Below are positions 55,968 to 64,000 of a DNA stretch of 64,000 bases, piece after piece. The notes under the pieces were generated by a model. That model did not search any database. It was not told the DNA's origin and was given only the letters and a program-made list of their open reading frames with translations. A program made the position numbers and the translations under genes. Position 1 is the stretch's first letter; every line of letters begins with the position of its first letter. The DNA comes from Sphingomonas sp. A2-49 (GTDB lineage Bacteria; Pseudomonadota; Alphaproteobacteria; Sphingomonadales; Sphingomonadaceae): the NCBI RefSeq assembly GCF_025548555.1, contig NZ_JAJLPA010000016.1, positions 1 through 64,000 on the forward strand. The letters are read 5' to 3'.

Positions 55968-57524
55968 ATGCAGCACACCGATACCATCCTGATCGTCGAT
56001 TTCGGCAGCCAGGTGACCCAGCTCATCGCCCGCCGCGTGCGCGAGGCCGGCGTCTACAGCGAGGTCGCGCCGTTTCAGTCGGCACAGGCGGCGTTCGACC
56101 GGCTCCGTCCGGCCGGGATCATCCTGTCGGGCGGCCCGGCCTCGGTCACCGCGAACGACAGCCCGCGGGCACCGCAGGCGCTGTTCGAGGCGGGCGTGCC
56201 GATCCTCGGCATCTGCTACGGCCAGCAGCTGATGAGCGCGCAGCTGGGCGGCAACGTCGTCGTCTCGGGCGACGGCGGCGAATTCGGCAAGGCGTTCGTC
56301 GAGGTGAAGGCGCCGTGCGCGCTGTTCGACGGCCTGTGGGCGGAGGGCGAACGGCATCAGGTGTGGATGAGCCACGGCGACAAGGTCGACGCCTTGCCGC
56401 CCGGTTTCACCCCGGTGGCGACGTCGGAGGGCGCGCCCTATGCGATGGTCGCCGACGAGGCGCGGCGCTTCTACGGCGTGCAATTCCATCCCGAGGTCGT
56501 CCACACCCCCGACGGCGGCAAGCTGATCGCCAATTTCGCGCGCCACGTCTGCGGCCTCGCCGGCGACTGGACGATGGCGGAGTTCCGCGAGGCGAAGATC
56601 GCGGAGATCCGCGAACAGGTCGGAACGGGCAAGGTGATCTGCGGCCTGTCGGGTGGGGTCGATTCGTCCGTCGCCGCGCTGCTGATCCACGAGGCGATCG
56701 GCGACCAGCTGACCTGCGTCTTCGTCGATGGCGGCATCCTCAGGGCAGGGGAGGCCGAGCAGGTCGTCGGTCTGTTCCGCGGCCATTACAACATCCCGCT
56801 CGTCCATGTGCAGGCGCAGACGCTGTTCATGAACGGCCTCGCCGGCGTCACCGACCCGGAGGCGAAGCGCAAGTTCATCGGCAAGACCTTCATCGACGTG
56901 TTCGAGGCGGAGGCCAAGAAGATCGGCGGCGCCGAGTTCCTGGCGCAGGGCACGCTCTATCCGGACGTGATCGAGAGCGTCAGCTTCACCGGCGGTCCGT
57001 CGGTGACGATCAAGAGCCATCATAATGTCGGCGGCCTGCCCGAGCGCATGAACATGAAGCTCGTCGAACCCTTGCGCGAATTGTTCAAGGACGAGGTGCG
57101 CGCGCTGGGCCGGGAACTCGGGCTGCCCGACGTGTTTGTCGGCCGCCATCCCTTCCCCGGTCCCGGCCTCGCGATCCGCATCCCCGGCGAGGTGACGCAG
57201 GAACGCTGCGACATCCTGCGCAAGGCGGATGCGGTCTATCTCGAGGAAATCCGCAACGCCGGCCTCTACGATGCGATCTGGCAGGCGTTCGCGGTGCTGC
57301 TGCCGGTGCGCACGGTCGGCGTGATGGGCGACGGGCGCACCTACGACCATGTGCTGGCCCTCCGCGCGGTCACCTCGACCGACGGCATGACCGCCGAGGT
57401 GTTCGACTTCCCGAGCGACTTCCTGCCCCGCGTCGCGACGCGGATCGTCAACGAGGTGAAGGGCGTCAACCGCGTCGTCTACGACTATACCTCCAAGCCG
57501 CCCGGCACGATCGAGTGGGAATGA
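55968..57524 (+). CDS. guaA: GMP synthase (glutamine-hydrolysing)
   Basis: 518-aa enzyme converting XMP to GMP. The class I glutaminase domain has GICYGQQLM (catalytic Cys about residue 84) and VQFHPEV. The PP-loop ATP pyrophosphatase follows with [12 protein letters not shown] (about 227-238), and the dimerisation domain ends with [13 protein letters not shown]. The start at 55968 matches the family; the frame is open back to 55800 over the terminator but that is not coding. Confidence 0.97.
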   Translation: MQHTDTILIVDFGSQVTQLIARRVREAGVYSEVAPFQSAQAAFDRLRPAGIILSGGPASVTANDSPRAPQALFEAGVPILGICYGQQLMSAQLGGNVVVSGDGGEFGKAFVEVKAPCALFDGLWAEGERHQVWMSHGDKVDALPPGFTPVATSEGAPYAMVADEARRFYGVQFHPEVVHTPDGGKLIANFARHVCGLAGDWTMAEFREAKIAEIREQVGTGKVICGLSGGVDSSVAALLIHEAIGDQLTCVFVDGGILRAGEAEQVVGLFRGHYNIPLVHVQAQTLFMNGLAGVTDPEAKRKFIGKTFIDVFEAEAKKIGGAEFLAQGTLYPDVIESVSFTGGPSVTIKSHHNVGGLPERMNMKLVEPLRELFKDEVRALGRELGLPDVFVGRHPFPGPGLAIRIPGEVTQERCDILRKADAVYLEEIRNAGLYDAIWQAFAVLLPVRTVGVMGDGRTYDHVLALRAVTSTDGMTAEVFDFPSDFLPRVATRIVNEVKGVNRVVYDYTSKPPGTIEWE

Positions 57525-57726
57525 CCGGCATATACCCTGGTCGCGACGCCGGCCGGGGCAGGCGCGCGCTGGCATAGCGACACGGCCCGGGCTGCTCGCC
57601 GGGCGCGGTCTTGCGCTGCATCGGCATCCATCCGTCGGGGCGCGCCCCCGTCGCGATGCCATGGCAGCCGCGATCGGGGGACCTGGGTGCTGGCGCGTAC
57701 GCGATTTGCTGCGTAGCGTGGACGGC

Positions 57727-58029
57727 ATGGGTGAAATCGAAAGACTGGTACCGTCGGGCGTCATCGAGCAATGGGTGTTTCACCTCCGGCGGCAGAGATC
57801 GCGGGCCCAGGACACCATCTGGCTGATCGATCAGGGCTATACGCTGCATGACGGGCAGCGCGGGACGCCGACCGCCGATGCGAGCGAGCGGTTCCGCCGC
57901 GAACAGCAGACCGTCGTCGACGAGGTCGACCAGCTGCTCGAACTCTACGATCGCATCAACCTGCGCTCGTCCGAATTCGTCGCGGCGGAGCGCAAGCAGG
58001 GGCGCCGGGCGACCGACCGGATCGTCTGA
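57727..58029 (+). CDS. Hypothetical 100-aa soluble protein
   Basis: Mostly helical, charged protein (VIEQWVFHLRRQRSRAQDTI; TVVDEVDQLLELYDRIN; basic tail KQGRRATDRIV). No signal or domain recognised. The start at 57727 is a guess among in-frame ATGs (another at 57661); no good ribosome site decides it. Convergent with the response-regulator gene. Confidence 0.55.
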   Translation: MGEIERLVPSGVIEQWVFHLRRQRSRAQDTIWLIDQGYTLHDGQRGTPTADASERFRREQQTVVDEVDQLLELYDRINLRSSEFVAAERKQGRRATDRIV

Positions 58030-58045
58030 ACGTGGCGGCCTCCTC

Positions 58046-58465
58046 CTATCGCTCGAACACGCTTTTCGACGTTTCGTGCTCGCGCTTGGCGAGCACCTTG
58101 CGCAGCATCGCGCGAAAGCGGCCGGCTTCCTTGGTCAGCAGGCTCTTGTCGAAGAAGGCGGCGGCGCCGGCCTTCATCACCTCTGCGGCGCGGTCCGATC
58201 CCGACCGGGTCGACGACGACAGGACGACGATCGGCGCGTGGCGCGGCGTCGCGAACCGGTCGAGGAACGCCAGCCCGCCCGCGCCCGGCATGTTGAGGTC
58301 GAGCGTGATGAGATTGGGTTTCAGCACGTCGAGCAGGGTTCTTGCGGTCTCGGCGTCGGCGGCGACGCCGACGACCTCGGCGCCCGGCTCCTCGACGACC
58401 AGACGCTCGATGATCGCGCGGGCCGTGCTGGAATCCTCGATGATGAGAAGGCGAACGTTCGTCAT
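58046..58465 (-). CDS. Single-domain response regulator (CheY-like)
   Basis: 139-aa stand-alone receiver. It has IEDS near residue 8, phospho-acceptor Asp in ITLDLNMPG (about 53), Ser in VLSSST and Lys in FFDKSL (about 105). Sequence style (SSSTRSGSDRAAEVMKAGA) resembles the receiver of CheB without the methylesterase. No kinase or chemotaxis gene is next to it, so its partner is unknown. Confidence 0.85.
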   Translation of the reverse strand: MTNVRLLIIEDSSTARAIIERLVVEEPGAEVVGVAADAETARTLLDVLKPNLITLDLNMPGAGGLAFLDRFATPRHAPIVVLSSSTRSGSDRAAEVMKAGAAAFFDKSLLTKEAGRFRAMLRKVLAKREHETSKSVFER

Positions 58466-58702
58466 CGGGCACCTCACCAACACGAGCCGTCGTGACGTGC
58501 GGCCCACCATCGCGATTAGGGCCGACATGCTAACCGGACGTGAAGCCGGACCCGCGCAAACGCACATCAAACAAAGGCTTAGGGCGGCATCCACGGGCTG
58601 GGCGTCGCCCGGATACGGTGCCGGCCATCCGCCGGTCCCGCAGGCCGGTGCGTCCAGGGCGGCGGGACGATCGTACCTCGAACGAACCAGTCGGAGCCGG
58701 TC

Positions 58703-58870
58703 ATGACCGATCGTGCAATTCTCAAGGGCCTGGGTGCGGCGCTGCAGCGCGCCTACGATCCGGCTCCGCGCGCGACCGATCCGGATGCGGACCTGCTCGC
58801 CCGGCTCGACGGCGTGCCCGCGGTTCCGGTCACGCCGCCGCCGCCGGCCTGGACGGCTTGGGTCGGGTAA
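58703..58870 (+). CDS. Possible 55-aa small protein
   Basis: Frame read directly from the DNA: MTDRAILKGLGAALQRAYD, then ADLLARLDGVPAVPV and a Trp-containing end. A GGAG sequence 7 bases before the ATG gives some support. The helix LGAALQRAYD followed by LLARLD faintly recalls NepR-like anti-sigma proteins, but no general-stress sigma or PhyR gene is nearby. It precedes the toxin remnant. Confidence 0.45.
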   Translation: MTDRAILKGLGAALQRAYDPAPRATDPDADLLARLDGVPAVPVTPPPPAWTAWVG

Positions 58871-58995
58871 CGGACGGCGGTGCCGCGCGAGCGCGAGGCG
58901 ACGGCTGGCAGCGTCATCGCGACGGCGGGCGCAGGTCGCCGGGTGTGCGGTCGTGGCAGTGGATCTGGACGACGTCGTGGACCGGCATATGCCAA

Positions 58996-59316
58996 GTGCA
59001 GGCCCGCGCCGGTGGGGCGGACCGTTGCCCGACCGACGATGGCGGCCATTACGTCGCGGCGCGGTTCAGGGGGCCTGCCGAAGCGGTCAATCACTTCGCA
59101 CAGGATGCCGGTATCAATCGGGGCCGGTACCGCGCGCTCGAGAACGAGTGGGCGAGGGACAAGCGGGACCGCAGGATGGTCACGGTCAGGATCGTGCCGC
59201 GGTTTCCCGGTGGATCGGCCCGGCCGAGCGCCATCGACATAGGGTGGACGGTCGATGGCGTGGAGAAGAGCCAGAAGCTTCCAAACGAACGGTCGGAGAG
59301 ACGCGGTGGCAAGTGA
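58996..59316 (+). pseudogene. C-terminal nuclease toxin domain, N-terminally truncated
   Basis: This frame encodes the core of the DNA/RNA non-specific endonuclease domain used in polymorphic and contact-dependent toxins (NS_2 type): GGADRCPTDDGGHYVAARF, GPAEAVNHFAQDAGINRG, YRALENEWARDKRD and VRIVPRFPGG. The delivery region and the start of the domain are missing: upstream frames (58871-58995) contain only fragments. A GTG at 58996 could start a 106-aa product. It overlaps the downstream immunity-like gene by 11 bases. I read it as a decayed or displaced toxin tip. Confidence 0.6.
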
Positions 59317-59725
59317 CGAAACCGAACGACTGCTCGACGAGATCGGCCGGTTGCTGGGGCAGGACAGGGATTGCCCACGCCACGACACGCTGCTCTACGC
59401 CGAGCTCGATCACGACATGATCGGCGAGTCGATCTTCAAGGACCTCGACGATCGGGTGCTGTACCGGCGGCCGGTCATACCGGACCTGCCCTATGCGCTC
59501 CACGATCTGTGGAAGGCACAGACCGGCACCGAGCGGTGGATGGAAATGGAATATCTGCTGCGCGACGGTCGGTTCGAGGTCGTCTATTTCCATCCCGACG
59601 CGATCGATCCGGACACGGATCTGGTCGAACGTCGCGCACGATCGGGCCTGCGACACTTCGGCCCGATGCCGATCATCTACCCGCCGTGGACGTGCGAGCC
59701 CCATGAACTGGACTATGACCAGTAA
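59306..59725 (+). CDS. YezG/DUF600-type immunity protein
   Basis: 139-aa acidic protein starting at a GTG with GGAGAG 5 bases upstream. Features are LLYAELDHDMIGESIFKDL, RWMEMEYLLRDGRFEVVY and RHFGPMPIIYPPW, matching the YezG (DUF600) antitoxin/immunity family that protects from nuclease toxins. It overlaps the toxin-domain frame by 11 bases, the usual toxin-then-immunity order. It looks intact and would protect the cell even if the toxin is dead. Confidence 0.75.
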   Translation: MASDETERLLDEIGRLLGQDRDCPRHDTLLYAELDHDMIGESIFKDLDDRVLYRRPVIPDLPYALHDLWKAQTGTERWMEMEYLLRDGRFEVVYFHPDAIDPDTDLVERRARSGLRHFGPMPIIYPPWTCEPHELDYDQ

Positions 59726-59899
59726 GTCGCAAGGCGCGCGGGACCGTCGGATGACGGACGCCCGTGTCCGGCAGCTGCCGTGCCTCGATTTACGCCATCG
59801 CATCCGGCCCCTATGGAACGGCACGGTGTTCCGCGCGCCACGATCGGTCGTTTCGGCCGGTGGGGCGTCGGTGCCCCGCTCTCATATGAAGGACAAGGC

Positions 59900-60655
59900 A
59901 TGACCCCGACCGCATTCATCACCGGCGCGACATCGGGCATCGGGGCTGCGGCGGTGGACGAATTCGTCGGTGCGGGCTGGCGGGTGATCGCCACCGGACG
60001 GCGCGCGGACCGGCTGGCCGCGTTGCAGGCGCGGCTGGGGGCGGAGGCGGTGCACGCACTGCCGTTCGACATCGCGGACGAGGCCGCGGTCGCCGCGGCG
60101 ATCGATGCGCTGCCCGCGGCGTGGCGCGACATCGACCTGCTCATCAACAACGCCGGGCTGGCCCTCGGCACGCGGCCCGCGCAGGAGGCGAGCCTCGACG
60201 ACTGGCGCACGATGATCGCGACCAACGTCACCGCGCTGGTCGGGCTGACGCACCGCCTGTTGCCGGGGCTGGTCGCGCGCAAGGGGGCGATCATCAACCT
60301 GTCGTCGGTCGCGGCGACCTATCCCTATGCGGGCGGCAACGTCTATGGCGGCACCAAGGCGTTCGTCGAGCAATTCTCGCTGGGATTGCGGTCGGACCTG
60401 CACGGCAAGGGGGTGCGCGTCACCTCGATCGAGCCGGGGATGGTCGAGACAGAATTCACCACGGTGCGCACCGGCGGCGACCAGGCGGCTTCCGATGCGC
60501 TGTACAAGGGTGCGGACCCGATGACGGCGGAGGATATCGCGGCGACCATGTTGTGGGTCGCGACGCTGCCGCCGCACCTCAACATCAACCGGCTGGAGCT
60601 GATGCCGGTGAGCCAGTCGTTCGCCGGTTTCCAGGTCGCGCGCGGCGAGGGCTGA
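59900..60655 (+). CDS. Short-chain dehydrogenase (YdfG-like)
   Basis: 251-aa NADP-dependent SDR. It has TGATSGIG (about residues 8-15), the NADP-type GRRADRL, NNAG (about 84-87), SSVAAT and YGGTKAF with the catalytic Tyr-Lys pair. It resembles E. coli YdfG (3-hydroxy acid/serine dehydrogenase), including the C-terminal LNINRLELMPVSQ block. The ATG at 59900 is the family start. Convergent with the LysR gene. Confidence 0.92.
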   Translation: MTPTAFITGATSGIGAAAVDEFVGAGWRVIATGRRADRLAALQARLGAEAVHALPFDIADEAAVAAAIDALPAAWRDIDLLINNAGLALGTRPAQEASLDDWRTMIATNVTALVGLTHRLLPGLVARKGAIINLSSVAATYPYAGGNVYGGTKAFVEQFSLGLRSDLHGKGVRVTSIEPGMVETEFTTVRTGGDQAASDALYKGADPMTAEDIAATMLWVATLPPHLNINRLELMPVSQSFAGFQVARGEG

Positions 60656-60667
60656 CGCGGCCGCCGC

Positions 60668-61573
60668 TCAGTCGTGGCCCGCGCACGGATCGCGCAGGGT
60701 GGCCGACAGGAACGCGATCAGCGCCTCGACGCGGGCGGGTCGCAGCGGGCTTGGCGGCGTCAGGATGTGCAGCCCGATCGGAGCGGGCGCCCAGTCGCGC
60801 AAGATCTCGACCACCGCGCCGCTGGCGAGATGCGGACCGACGATGAAGCCGGGCAGGCGGGCGATGCCGAGCCCCGCGACCAGTGCCGGCAGCAGTGCCT
60901 CGCCGCTGTTCGCGGTCAGCGGCCCGCGCGGGCGGATCGCGATGTCGCTGCCGTCGGCATGCTGGAAATGCCACGGCCCGTGCACGTTGGAATAGCCGAG
61001 GATGCGGTGCCGGGCGAGGTCGGTGGGATGCGCCGGCGTGCCGTGCGTCGCAAGATAGGCGGGCGCGGCGACGAGGTGCGCGGCGATGTCGCACAGCCGG
61101 CGCGCGCGCAGGCTGCTGTCGGGCAGGTCGCCGATCCGCAGCGCGACGTCGAACCCTTCCGCGACGATATCGACGCGCGCGTCCGAACAATGCAGGTCGA
61201 TCTCGACGCCGGGATGCGCGGCGAGGAATTGCGCGAGCAATGGCGCGACGTTGCTGATCCCGAAGCTCATCGGCACGGCGAGGCGGACGCGGCCGGTGGG
61301 GGAACTGGCCGCGTCGCGCGCGGCTTCTTCCGCCGCATGCGCCTCGGCAAGGATGCGCGCGGCATGGTCGGCGAGCGGCCGGCCCGCCTCGGTCAGCGTC
61401 AACCGGCGCGACGTGCGGTGGAACAGCGACTGGCCGATATGCTCCTCCAGCCGCGTGATCGCCTTGGACACGGTCGCCTTGCTGCGGCCGATCGCATCCG
61501 CGGCGCCGCTGAACGAGCGCTGTTCGACCACCGCGGCGAAGATCGCCCAGGCTTCGAGGTCGGGTAACCGCAT
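60668..61573 (-). CDS. LysR-family regulator divergent from wrbA
   Basis: 301-aa LysR protein: winged helix ([23 protein letters not shown], about 20-42) and substrate-binding domain. It belongs to the AaeR/DsdC-like group often found divergent from oxidoreductase genes. The start at 61573 ([12 protein letters not shown]) is standard; extra upstream sequence is Arg-rich. The inverted repeat at 61628-61651 between it and wrbA is the likely operator. Confidence 0.92.
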   Translation of the reverse strand: MRLPDLEAWAIFAAVVEQRSFSGAADAIGRSKATVSKAITRLEEHIGQSLFHRTSRRLTLTEAGRPLADHAARILAEAHAAEEAARDAASSPTGRVRLAVPMSFGISNVAPLLAQFLAAHPGVEIDLHCSDARVDIVAEGFDVALRIGDLPDSSLRARRLCDIAAHLVAAPAYLATHGTPAHPTDLARHRILGYSNVHGPWHFQHADGSDIAIRPRGPLTANSGEALLPALVAGLGIARLPGFIVGPHLASGAVVEILRDWAPAPIGLHILTPPSPLRPARVEALIAFLSATLRDPCAGHD

Positions 61574-61627
61574 GATCGTCGTCCTCCGCGGGCGTCGTCC
61601 GGCGCCGTCCCGGAGGAACCTAGCGCA

Positions 61628-61651
61628 GAAACGATCGGTTTCCATCGTTTC
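61628..61651. promoter_or_regulatory. Inverted repeat in the lysR-wrbA gap
   Basis: GAAACGAT and ATCGTTTC (perfect 8-bp arms, 8-bp spacer) midway between the divergent genes. The dyad matches the size of a LysR recognition site; an effector for the regulator is unknown. Confidence 0.6.
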
Positions 61652-61711
61652 CGTTTACGCGACCCCGGCACGGGCCCATCCTTGCCGGGACCTATCATTG
61701 GAGACGTTCGC

Positions 61712-62311
61712 ATGACCAAGGTTCTGGTGCTCTATTATTCGTCCTACGGCCACATCGAGCAGATGGCGGACGCGATGGCCGAGGGCGCGCGCGCGGGCGG
61801 GGCGGAGGTCGACATCCGCCGCGTCGCGGAAACCGCGCCCGAAGCCATCGTGAAGGCGGCGCATTTCAAGACCGATACCGCGCACCCCGTGATCGAAGGC
61901 CCCGATGCGCTCGCCGCCTATGACGCGATCATCGTCGGCGCGCCGACCCGCTACGGCCGCATGCCGGCGCAGATGGCGCAATTCTGGGACACGACCGGCG
62001 GGCTGTGGGCGAAGGGTGCGCTGGTCGGCAAGATCGGCGGCGCGTTCACCTCGACCGCGAGCCAGCACGGCGGCCAGGAAACGACGTTGTTCTCGATCAT
62101 CACCAACCTGCTGCATCACGGGCTGACGATCGTCGGGCTCGACTATGGCTTCCAGGGCCAGATGGGCGTCGACGAGGTTCGCGGCGGTTCGCCTTATGGC
62201 GCGACGACGATCGCCGCCGGCGACGGTTCGCGCCAGCCGCACGACGAGGAACTGGCGGGCGCGCGCTACCAAGGCAAGCGTATCGCCGAACTGGCCGCGA
62301 AGATCGGCTGA
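61712..62311 (+). CDS. wrbA: NAD(P)H:quinone oxidoreductase WrbA
   Basis: 199-aa flavodoxin-like enzyme reducing quinones by two electrons to avoid semiquinone radicals. FMN site [13 protein letters not shown] (about residues 8-20), [12 protein letters not shown] (about 76-87) and [13 protein letters not shown] are all WrbA signatures. It starts at the ATG at 61712. Its divergent LysR regulator probably responds to quinones or oxidative stress (inferred). Confidence 0.95.
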   Translation: MTKVLVLYYSSYGHIEQMADAMAEGARAGGAEVDIRRVAETAPEAIVKAAHFKTDTAHPVIEGPDALAAYDAIIVGAPTRYGRMPAQMAQFWDTTGGLWAKGALVGKIGGAFTSTASQHGGQETTLFSIITNLLHHGLTIVGLDYGFQGQMGVDEVRGGSPYGATTIAAGDGSRQPHDEELAGARYQGKRIAELAAKIG

Positions 62312-62445
62312 CGCCGGACGCGGGAGGCACGCGGCAGCGGTCGCGTGCCTCCGACGCCAGGGAGGACCTGACCCGTCCCCGCCCGCAGCGGCCTGCGGTT
62401 TTGCGCCGTCGCGTCGCGCCGCAATACGGCGTAGGATGCGTCGCG

Positions 62446-63726
62446 ATGGCCACCCAAGCGACCCGCCTGCCACCCCCCGCACCGGAGGATGCGGCCGCGC
62501 GCAACATGCGGTTGCTCGTGCTGCTGCGCTGGCTCGCGGTCGGCGGCCAGCTGGCGACGATCCTGACCGTCCATTACGGCTTCGGCATCCGCCTGCCGAT
62601 CGCGCCGATGGCGGTGGTGCTGGCGGCGCTCGTGATGCTGAACGTCATGACGTGGCTGGGCCATCCGCACTGGCCGGTGACCAATTTCCAGCTGTTCGGC
62701 GCGCTGGCATGCGACGTGCTGGCGCTGACCGCGCAATTGCATCTGAGTGGCGGCGCGGCGAACCCGTTCGTGTCGCTCTATCTGTTGCAGGTGGTGATGG
62801 GCGCGGTCCTGCTGCATGCCTGGTCGAGCTGGGCGCTGGTCGGGCTTACCTCTGCGGCGTTCGCGGGCGTCGCGTTGCTCAGCCCGCCGCTGGTGCTGCC
62901 GCCGTGGCTCGCGACGACGCTGTCGCCGGCCTATGTGCTGGGGCTGTGGTGCAATTTCGTGCTCGCCGCGGTGCTGCTGGTGCTGTTCGTGACGCGGATC
63001 GCGGCCAATCTGCGCAGCCGTGACGCCCATCTGGCGACGATGCGGCAGCGCGCGGCGGAGGAGGATCATATCGTGCGCATGGGCCTGCTCGCGAGCGGCG
63101 CGGCGCACGAACTGGGTACGCCGCTGTCGTCGATCTCGGTCCTGCTCGGCGACTGGAAGAGCGAACCCGCGATCCGCGGCGAGGCGCGGCTGGCGGCGGA
63201 AGTCGACGAGATGCAGGCGGAGTTGATGCGCTGCAAGACGATCGTGTCGGGCATCCTGTTCGCAGCAGGCGAGGTGACGGGCGAGGCGCCGGAGCGCACG
63301 ACGCTGCGCCGGTTCCTGGCGGGGATCGTCGATACATGGCCCGGATCGCTGGCGTTCGACGACCGGCTGGGCGAAGATCGCCCGATCGTCGCGGACCGGG
63401 CGCTGGGACAGGCGCTGACCAACCTGCTCGACAATGCGGCCGAGGCGGGCGCGGCGACGATCACGATGACGGCACGGCTGGAGGAGGCGATGCTGGTGCT
63501 GGACGTGCGCGACGACGGCGGGGGCTTTCCGGCGGAGGTGCTCGCCGCGCTGGGGCGGCCGTACAACAGCAGCAAGGATCGGCGCGGCGCGGGGCTGGGC
63601 CTGTTCCTCGCCACCAACGTGCTGCGCACGCTCGGCGGGACGTTGCAGGCGCGCAACCTGCCGGGCGGGGGCGCGGAGACGGTGTTGCGGCTGCCGCTCG
63701 CCAGCCTCGCACTGGCGCCGGCATGA
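62446..63726 (+). CDS. regB: RegB/PrrB-type redox sensor kinase
   Basis: 426-aa membrane histidine kinase with about six transmembrane helices (residues 20-185). The quinone-binding motif of RegB, GGAANPF, is at 102-108. The H-box ASGAAHELGTPLSSI (H221) and C263 in MRCKTIV lie close to the redox cysteine of Rhodobacter RegB (C265). The ATPase domain has NLLDNAAEAG and GAGLGLFLATNV. RegB-type kinases tie respiration and photosynthesis gene expression to oxygen. It overlaps the regulator gene by 4 bases. Confidence 0.93.
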   Translation: MATQATRLPPPAPEDAAARNMRLLVLLRWLAVGGQLATILTVHYGFGIRLPIAPMAVVLAALVMLNVMTWLGHPHWPVTNFQLFGALACDVLALTAQLHLSGGAANPFVSLYLLQVVMGAVLLHAWSSWALVGLTSAAFAGVALLSPPLVLPPWLATTLSPAYVLGLWCNFVLAAVLLVLFVTRIAANLRSRDAHLATMRQRAAEEDHIVRMGLLASGAAHELGTPLSSISVLLGDWKSEPAIRGEARLAAEVDEMQAELMRCKTIVSGILFAAGEVTGEAPERTTLRRFLAGIVDTWPGSLAFDDRLGEDRPIVADRALGQALTNLLDNAAEAGAATITMTARLEEAMLVLDVRDDGGGFPAEVLAALGRPYNSSKDRRGAGLGLFLATNVLRTLGGTLQARNLPGGGAETVLRLPLASLALAPA

Positions 63727-64000
63727 CCGGCCAGCGGCGGCTGCTGATCGTCGAGGACGACGCCAATTTCGCGCGGACGCTGGCGCGATCGTTCGAACGG
63801 CGCGGCTATGCGGTCGCGACGCTGCCCGGGCCCGAGGAACTGGAGCGCGTCGTGGCGGCGTTCCGCCCCGACCATGCGGTCGTCGACCTGCGGCTGGGCG
63901 GTGCGTCCGGGCTGACCTGCGTCGCGGCACTGCATGCGCTCGACGCGGCGATGCGGATCGTCGTGCTGACCGGCTTCGCCAGCATCGCCACCGCGGTGGA
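63723..64000 (+). CDS. regA: RegA/PrrA-type response regulator (5' part)
   Basis: Start of the partner regulator, cut by the window end (92 codons seen). The receiver has LLIVEDDANF, phospho-acceptor Asp in VVDLRLGGASGL and IVVLTGFASIATAV, a pattern highly specific for RegA/ActR/PrrA. The Fis-type DNA-binding helix should lie beyond 64000. Confidence 0.9.
   Translation, partial: MTGQRRLLIVEDDANFARTLARSFERRGYAVATLPGPEELERVVAAFRPDHAVVDLRLGGASGLTCVAALHALDAAMRIVVLTGFASIATAV

Noticed and set aside
58880-59242. 120-aa Arg/Gly-rich frame overlapping the toxin domain
   Set aside because: It runs in another frame over recognisable endonuclease sequence and has no family features; it probably reflects decay or shadow coding.

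Overview
The window is high-GC DNA from an alphaproteobacterium, most likely a sphingomonad (Sphingomonas or a close relative). This rests on family recognition by eye, not on a search. The pointers are the phoR-pstSCAB-phoU-phoB order, secE-nusG detached from rplK, a ribosomal protein S5 with a long Gly/Arg-rich N-terminus, an S12 with arginine at position 88, a cassette of the HPr-rel-A type, and small conserved membrane proteins I associate with sphingomonads. No rRNA, CRISPR array, insertion sequence or prophage is visible. One tRNA (Trp, CCA) is present.

Layout. 1-4.4 kb: peroxide defence (oxyR, ahpF, ahpC) and a TauE-type permease. 4.6-8.2 kb: cysE, a DUF2794 gene, a multi-pass membrane protein, an SDR and a Pro/Ala-rich secreted protein. 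8.3-15.6 kb: the complete phosphate-sensing and uptake operon phoR-pstSCAB-phoU-phoB on the minus strand. 15.7-18.3 kb: a four-gene cassette (secreted protein, PqqD-like protein, HprK-related kinase, nucleotidyltransferase) that is the best candidate for a poorly described system. 18.3-23.0 kb: gph, then glmU and glmS for UDP-GlcNAc synthesis, with a vapBC toxin-antitoxin pair between them. 23.1-24.1 kb: divergent ohr/ohrR. 24.1-29.5 kb: ROK sugar kinase, a REC-GGDEF-EAL protein with an overlapping histidine kinase, a DUF3147 protein and a secreted lipase-like hydrolase. 29.6-30.9 kb: nusG, secE, a 47-aa membrane protein and tRNA-Trp on the minus strand.

31.1-57.5 kb holds the translation genes: str operon (rpsL, rpsG, fusA, tuf), S10 operon (rpsJ to rpsQ), spc operon (rplN to secY) with adk, then the alpha operon (rpsM, rpsK, rpoA, rplQ) and guaA. 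Intrinsic terminators follow tuf, rpsQ, rpmD, rplO and rplQ. At two of these boundaries a good sigma70-like promoter ends exactly at the 5' arm of the terminator stem, so the block is probably several transcription units. About 4.8 kb of accessory DNA (two-component system, small genes, a nonsense-interrupted gene, a low-GC gene) lies between adk and rpsM, which usually adjoin.

57.7-64 kb: small hypothetical genes, a single-domain response regulator, the remains of a nuclease toxin with its YezG-like immunity gene, an SDR, a LysR regulator divergent from wrbA, and a RegB/RegA-type redox two-component pair that runs off the end of the window.
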